A stretch of 33,649 bases of DNA, taken from Haplomitrium mnioides (taxonomy: Eukaryota > Marchantiophyta > Haplomitriopsida > Calobryales). The stretch lies in contig JBNGIS010005860.1 of the NCBI GenBank assembly GCA_049999725.1, positions 1-33,649 of the forward strand, read 5' to 3'. This document shows positions 29,781 through 33,649 of the stretch, in pieces; position 1 is the stretch's first letter; each line of letters opens with the position of its first letter. The position numbers and the translations under genes were made by a program. Under the pieces are notes generated by a model, which worked only from the letters and a program-made list of their open reading frames with translations, made no database searches and was not told where the DNA came from.

Positions 29781-31155
29781 GATTTCTTTATTTTTTGGGA
29801 TTGATTGTGTTTGTAGTGTTTCTTGTGTGTGGTTAGGATGTGGTTGTAATCCAGGGCTAGCGAGTAAAGATGTTGGCGTTTTTGGCTTGTTTTTGGAGCC
29901 TAATGGTCTGCCTCTTTTGGCTTTAGGTGCAATATCACTAGCCGCAGTTGAATCTTTTTGTAGTCTTGCAGGAGCATTTGCTGCTTCAACATGAGACTTA
30001 GTGAGGTTTGCAACGTCGTTGAATGTGTCTGGCATTCTGATTAATGTTTGTTGTAAGTGTAGAAGTCTCTGAACTTCGTAGTCCGATTGTCTTGTTCTAG
30101 GATCAGGGTGGAGTAGCGATTTGTTGTGCCATATAAGGTTATCAGTTTGTGTTTTCTCGGAATTGTCTTCGAGCATTAGAGTTGGGAAAACATCTTTGAA
30201 GAATTGACAGTCTACAAATCGAGATTTGAAGACGTCTGACGTTGTGGGTTCAAGGTATCGGATGATGGACGGGGATTCATAACCTATGTATATCCCTTTT
30301 TGTCGTTGTGGTCCGATTTTTGTTTGGTGTGGGCCGAGAATAGGTACTAGGACAAGGCATCCGAATGTCCGAAGGTGTGATATGTTTGCAAGTATTCCGA
30401 CTGCTAGATGGTGAGGAGAGTTATTGTTGAATGCAGACGGTCTCAGTTTGATTAGTGTTGCTGCGTGTATCACAGCGTGTCCCCATGCAGATGTGGGGAG
30501 ACTAGTGTTCAGTAATAATGGTCTGGCGATCAGTTGTATGCGTTTGATCGCGGATTCGACTATGCCATTCTTAAAATGAACATGTGGGATTGAGTATTGA
30601 ACATCGATGCCTGCAGATGACCAGAAGTCATCGAATGCTGAGGATGTGAATTCGCCTGCATTGTCTACTCGCAGGTTTCTGATTGGATAATCAGGGAATT
30701 GTGTCGATAGTTTTAGTATTTGTGACAATAGCTTAGGGAAGACCATGTTTTTGGTCATTAGTAAGGACACTTGTGACCATTTGGATGATGCATCGAAGGT
30801 TACTAGGAAGTATCTGAATGGTCATGATGGGGGGTGGATGGGTCCTTAGATGTCTGCGTGGATCCGTTCCAGAAAACATGGTATTGTTGTTGTTGTCCTT
30901 CGTTTTGAAGGGGCAATTCGCAGTTTGCCTTGTGCGCATGCCATGCATAGAGAGCGCATTGATATAGGGTGGACATTATCTGGAATTCCGATATTGTCAT
31001 GTTTGAGTCGGTAGAACATATCTTTGCCAGGGTGTCCTAGTCTGTTATGCCATAGTTGGGCATCCGATAACTTTATTGTTGATGCATGGTATGAATGGAT
31101 TGCAATCGTGTATAGGCCTGGTGGAGATAGAGAAAACGTTTCTTGTACTTGCATA
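29781..31155 (-). pseudogene. Element B: pre-integrase and integrase
   Basis: QLWHNRLGHPGKDM and CMACAQGKL form the HHCC zinc-binding part. The core has ERIHADI (first Asp), NLRVDNAGEFTS (second Asp) and KNGIVESAIKR (Glu), so the DDE triad is intact. Two stops lie just after the first Asp: HADI|GPI (Tyr in A) and PPS|PFRYF (GGA to TGA against A). Downstream are AWGHAVIHAA, SHLRTFGC and KGIYIGYESPSI. The C-terminal basic KAKRGRPLGSKNKPK resembles an AT-hook and is common in copia integrase tails. Apart from the two stops the frame is open into RT. Confidence 0.9.
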
Positions 31156-31590
31156 CCGTTAGTCGTGGGTAGCAGTATGTGGAGGGCTTCAAATTGGCCT
31201 GTGTTCCCATTCTGTATATGGAATCCGTTTTGTCGGATATCTCGGAAGCTTATAAGATTTCTGGTTGCTGTTGGAGCATAGATGGCAGATGCTATGCTGA
31301 GTTTAGTCCCGTTCGGGAAACGGATAGTTGCTGGTCCATATCCTTCTTCTATTTGATGGGGTTACCGAAGTGAAGTGTCTTTGGTCCCGTAGTATGGTAT
31401 GTGAAGAACCACTGTCAACAATGCAAGTCTTATTGTATTGTTTTGTGTGAGTTGGAGCCGAACGTTGCAGTGTATGGCTCTCTGGCTCTAGGTTGTAAGT
31501 CGGGTAGTCGTCGACATCTGCAATTTCAAAAAGATTTCCATGTACTTCAGGTTGTGGGTATTTGAGGCTATTTTGGTAGAGTGCCACAAG
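31156..31590 (-). pseudogene. Element B: aspartic protease
   Basis: TCIVDSGSSHTILRDQRHF is the retropepsin active site. Soon after, at about 31370, a short deletion with frame change removes the segment before IEEGYGPATIRFPNG. The second frame gives APTATRNLISFRDIRQ and SLSPPGLYTIAIHSY and leads directly into the pre-integrase domain. Compared with A, roughly eight to ten residues are missing. Confidence 0.85.
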
Positions 31591-31599
31591 GTGTGCGGG

Positions 31600-32523
31600 T
31601 AATTGGCATACGATTTGTGTATGTCCTCGAGTTCCACATCTATGGCAGGATGGTGGTGTGTTTCTCGGTTGTGAGAAATTTTTGTGGCCTCTTGTCTATT
31701 GACGTCCGCCTCTTGCGATCCAGAAACGTTGTTTGCGTTTTGGTGTGGTAGAGGTGTGACGTCTATGATGTTGATCCCTGTTGCCAAGGGATGAAGTTCG
31801 ATTGGGGGTTGGGTGTCTGGTGCTCCCCTTGAAGTTGGGGTTTCCCCTGCCTCTTCCTCTTCCTCTTCGTGGGTCAGGGTCTCGGTTCCTTGAGTGAGGA
31901 TGGAATCTGGTGAAGTGCGACTCCGGATTTGCCGGTAATGCCGTAGAGCCAGGGGGTCGCTTTTTCGCATTTTCCACTAGAAGTAGTTGGTGTTTCTCTG
32001 CTAATAGCATGTATGCGATCAACTCCGAGTATCGGGTGAAACGCATGTTGCGGTATTGGGATGCAAGGATGAGGTTGGATACTGGAAATGTCGATAGATT
32101 TTTCTCTATCTGTTCTTTGTCAAAAACAGGGTGTCCGCAAATTGCCAATTGTGAAACTATTCGGAATAGTTCACTGTTGTAATTCACGATTGAGGTATGG
32201 TCTTGGACTCGCAAGTTGATCCAATCGTGCCAAGCTGCAGGTAGGGAGATAAAGGTCAGGTGATCAAACTTGAGTTTGATTTCGTCCCAGAGTAATCGGG
32301 GATTGTTGTAGTTGAGGTATTGTAACCTGAGTGGTTCCACAAGGTGATGGCGTATGAGTATGAGTGCTCTTACAGCATCCCGTGGGCTCGTGCTCTTATC
32401 ATTGATTAGGATATCGCGTATCCCTTTCGATGTTAAGTAGGTCGTCATGTCCAGGGACCATGATAAATAGTTCGAGCCATCAAGTTTCAGGGCCTAAAAC
32501 TTGAGTGAACGTATGGGGTTCAT
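31600..32523 (-). pseudogene. Element B: gag (UBN2-like) with CCHC zinc knuckle
   Basis: The start is the ATG at 32521-32523 (MNPIRSLKF), collinear with the start of A's gag. A TAG follows at the position of Gln in A, then ALKLDGSNYLSWSLDM. Capsid landmarks are RALILIRHHLVEPL, DWINLRVQDHTSIVNYNSEL and VSQLAICGHPV. The Arg/Gly-rich tail (DPRRGRGRGRGNPNF) is followed by a TAG (GRQ|TRGH) in frame, then the knuckle CHRCGTRGHTQIVC. Two stops, no frameshift. Other frames here (31488-31970) are shadows. Confidence 0.9.
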
Positions 32524-33649
32524 GCCTGGATGTGTTTGCGGTTGAGTCCAGGTATAATCAAGGACTGTTAAGTGACCAAGAGATATCAGAATCCGAAAAC
32601 CAGATATAGGGAACCGAAAAGAAAGAAAGTATGCGCAGTTGGGTCAAGACTAGGAATTGCCCGTGGAGCGGGTAAATGTAATTATGCCCTATACCTGTTT
32701 ATGTTGTCTGCCTTAAACAGAAAAATGAAATGAAAGAAACGAAATAAAACAGAAAGCGTGTTGAAAGGAGAAAAAAAATAAATTGGTATTGAAAGACGTA
32801 TGTCTAGACTTATAACTGCCCTGCTAGTGGATGTCGTACTCGTGTCGCGTCCGGAACTTGTGGTGGCGCCCTTCCTTCTACTATAACCTCCGCCGACTGA
32901 TTGTTGTTTCCCTGCAGGTAGGTAGGTAGGGTCGGGGGGGGGGGGGGGGGGGGGGTATTAATATATTATGTTACCAAGTGGTGTGCCCCCTGTAGGGAAT
33001 AGGGTGTAGTATCACCTGTTGGTGATCTGAAAGCAGTAGTCCTTAGTGGAAGAAAGAAAAAAAATGAACCTATCTGTGTGTCACAGTTGTAGTTCAGATC
33101 TGGAAGGAGAAAAACAGTGACAAGTACTTCTGTTTATAGGGAGGTATAGATTTGTTATAATGTCAATAAGCACTATTCAAGAATTTGAGTATAACCCAAA
33201 ATGCTAGAAGTTAGTCCAGTTTCAAGGTCAGCTAGTAAGTGAGACAAATAATGATCCAACAATTAAGAGTGTTGAGAAAGTTTACTGAGAAATAAGAAAT
33301 CAGAAATGTCAGAGGATGGACAAGCCATAAGCCACAAGCAGAAGCCTCGAGCGTCCACAGGGAGCAGGGCTTAAGATATGACAGAAAAACCGCGAGCCCC
33401 TTCCCTCCTTTGATCGACCGAGTAGAGGGGAAGGAGGGTGAGTGTCAAATCGACGAAATAGAAAGAGTATGGAAGCCTCGAGCCTTGCAAGTCAATGAAA
33501 CAAGCAAGAGAAGAACCGCGAAGGGCCAGTCGATGATGAAAATAGCCAAGGGAAGTAGCAAAAAGATTGAGTACCAGCCGACAACGAAGGAGCAAAGTTG
33601 TCAAAAGGAGCAAAGTGGCAACGCACAGCCGCGCGAGGAGTCACTGAAG
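32524..33649 (-). other. Long 5' leader of element B
   Basis: More than 1.1 kb upstream of gag has no recognisable gene. In element sense it is pyrimidine-rich. It contains the C22 tract at 32934-32955, and near the right end a GC-richer part with small repeated phrases (plus strand AAGCCTCGAGC at about 33345 and 33474; AACCGCGAG at about 33390). No LTR B copy or PBS is visible, so either the leader continues past the window or an insertion lies between. An 80-codon minus frame at 33371-33613 is leucine-rich and unlike any known family. Confidence 0.5.
32934..32955 (+). repeat. Homopolymer G22 next to GGTA repeats
   Basis: Twenty-two consecutive G residues follow AGGTAGGTAGGTAGGGTC. In element B sense it is a C22 tract in the leader RNA. 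The exact length is likely to be unreliable in any sequencing technology. Confidence 0.9.

Larger units (their letters stand above)
26757..33649 (-). mobile_element. Ty1/copia LTR retrotransposon B (5' end outside window)
   Basis: In element sense: long leader, gag, protease, integrase, RT with repeat insertion, RNase H, 3' UTR motif, PPT and a short 3' LTR. It shares domain order, RT insertion site and 3' UTR motif with A. The main lesions are nine or so in-frame stops, a short deletion at the protease (about 31370), one frameshift in the repeat array and one near 28215. The integrase triad is intact. The 5' LTR is not in the window. It interrupts element C. Confidence 0.9.

Noticed and set aside
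31488-31970. 160-codon minus-strand ORF with an acidic run in element B
   Set aside because: It overlaps gag in another frame; the zinc knuckle and protease frame is the conserved one.

Overview
The window looks like repeat-rich nuclear DNA of a land plant. It is AT-rich and almost entirely made of decayed mobile elements. Three Ty1/copia-type LTR retrotransposons (called A, C and B here) lie head to tail on the minus strand, a Ty3/gypsy gag-protease fragment lies further left, and the left end holds a broken plus-strand gene of the DUF7869 type. I recognise no intact host gene, tRNA or rRNA. The copia family is a plant type: UBN2-like gag, one CCHC knuckle, and a GGGGGAG polypurine tract directly before the 3' LTR. 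DUF7869-type genes occur in many eukaryotes; a non-seed plant is possible, but the sequence does not settle the species.

Layout. (1) 1-8,787: two roughly 300-bp direct repeats (1-305 and 8,479-8,787) bracket about 8 kb that holds a DUF7869-type pseudogene (about 3,691-7,201, plus strand) and a scatter of short palindromic motifs and decayed minisatellites. (2) 8,790-9,520: minus-strand gypsy gag and DGG-type protease remnant. (3) 9,596-15,529: three tandem copies of a long unit (about 2.8, 2.2 and 0.9 kb), starting at a nested perfect hairpin. The third copy is cut off by element A. (4) 15,530-23,012: element A with 3' LTR, PPT, conserved 3' UTR motif, about 1.3 kb of extra DNA between pol and the LTR (a sense coiled-coil ORF and an antisense GC-rich ORF), pol and gag; its 5' LTR is not present. 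(5) 23,013-26,756: element C, older and heavily decayed, with a 442-bp 3' LTR. (6) 26,757-33,649: element B with a short 144-bp 3' LTR, pol, gag and a long leader that runs out of the window.

How the parts fit together. Each junction (unit III/A, A leader/C LTR, C gag/B LTR) coincides with an LTR terminus, which suggests serial or nested insertion. However, C is much more decayed than A, so the simple nested order is not fully consistent. A and B each encode one gag-PR-IN-RT-RNase H polyprotein, now interrupted by stops and frameshifts. None of the copies could be autonomous as read; A has also lost the integrase catalytic Glu.

The most unusual signal is inside reverse transcriptase. Both A and B carry an in-phase, repeat-built insertion of about 180-240 codons between the palm motif (MDV..AYLYG) and the YGLKQSGR motif. 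In B it is twelve 36-bp (12-aa) repeats beginning GPxVP. In A it is three 114-bp (38-aa) repeats whose units also begin G-x-x-V-P/Q. This could be a lineage-specific, fast-evolving RT insertion domain.
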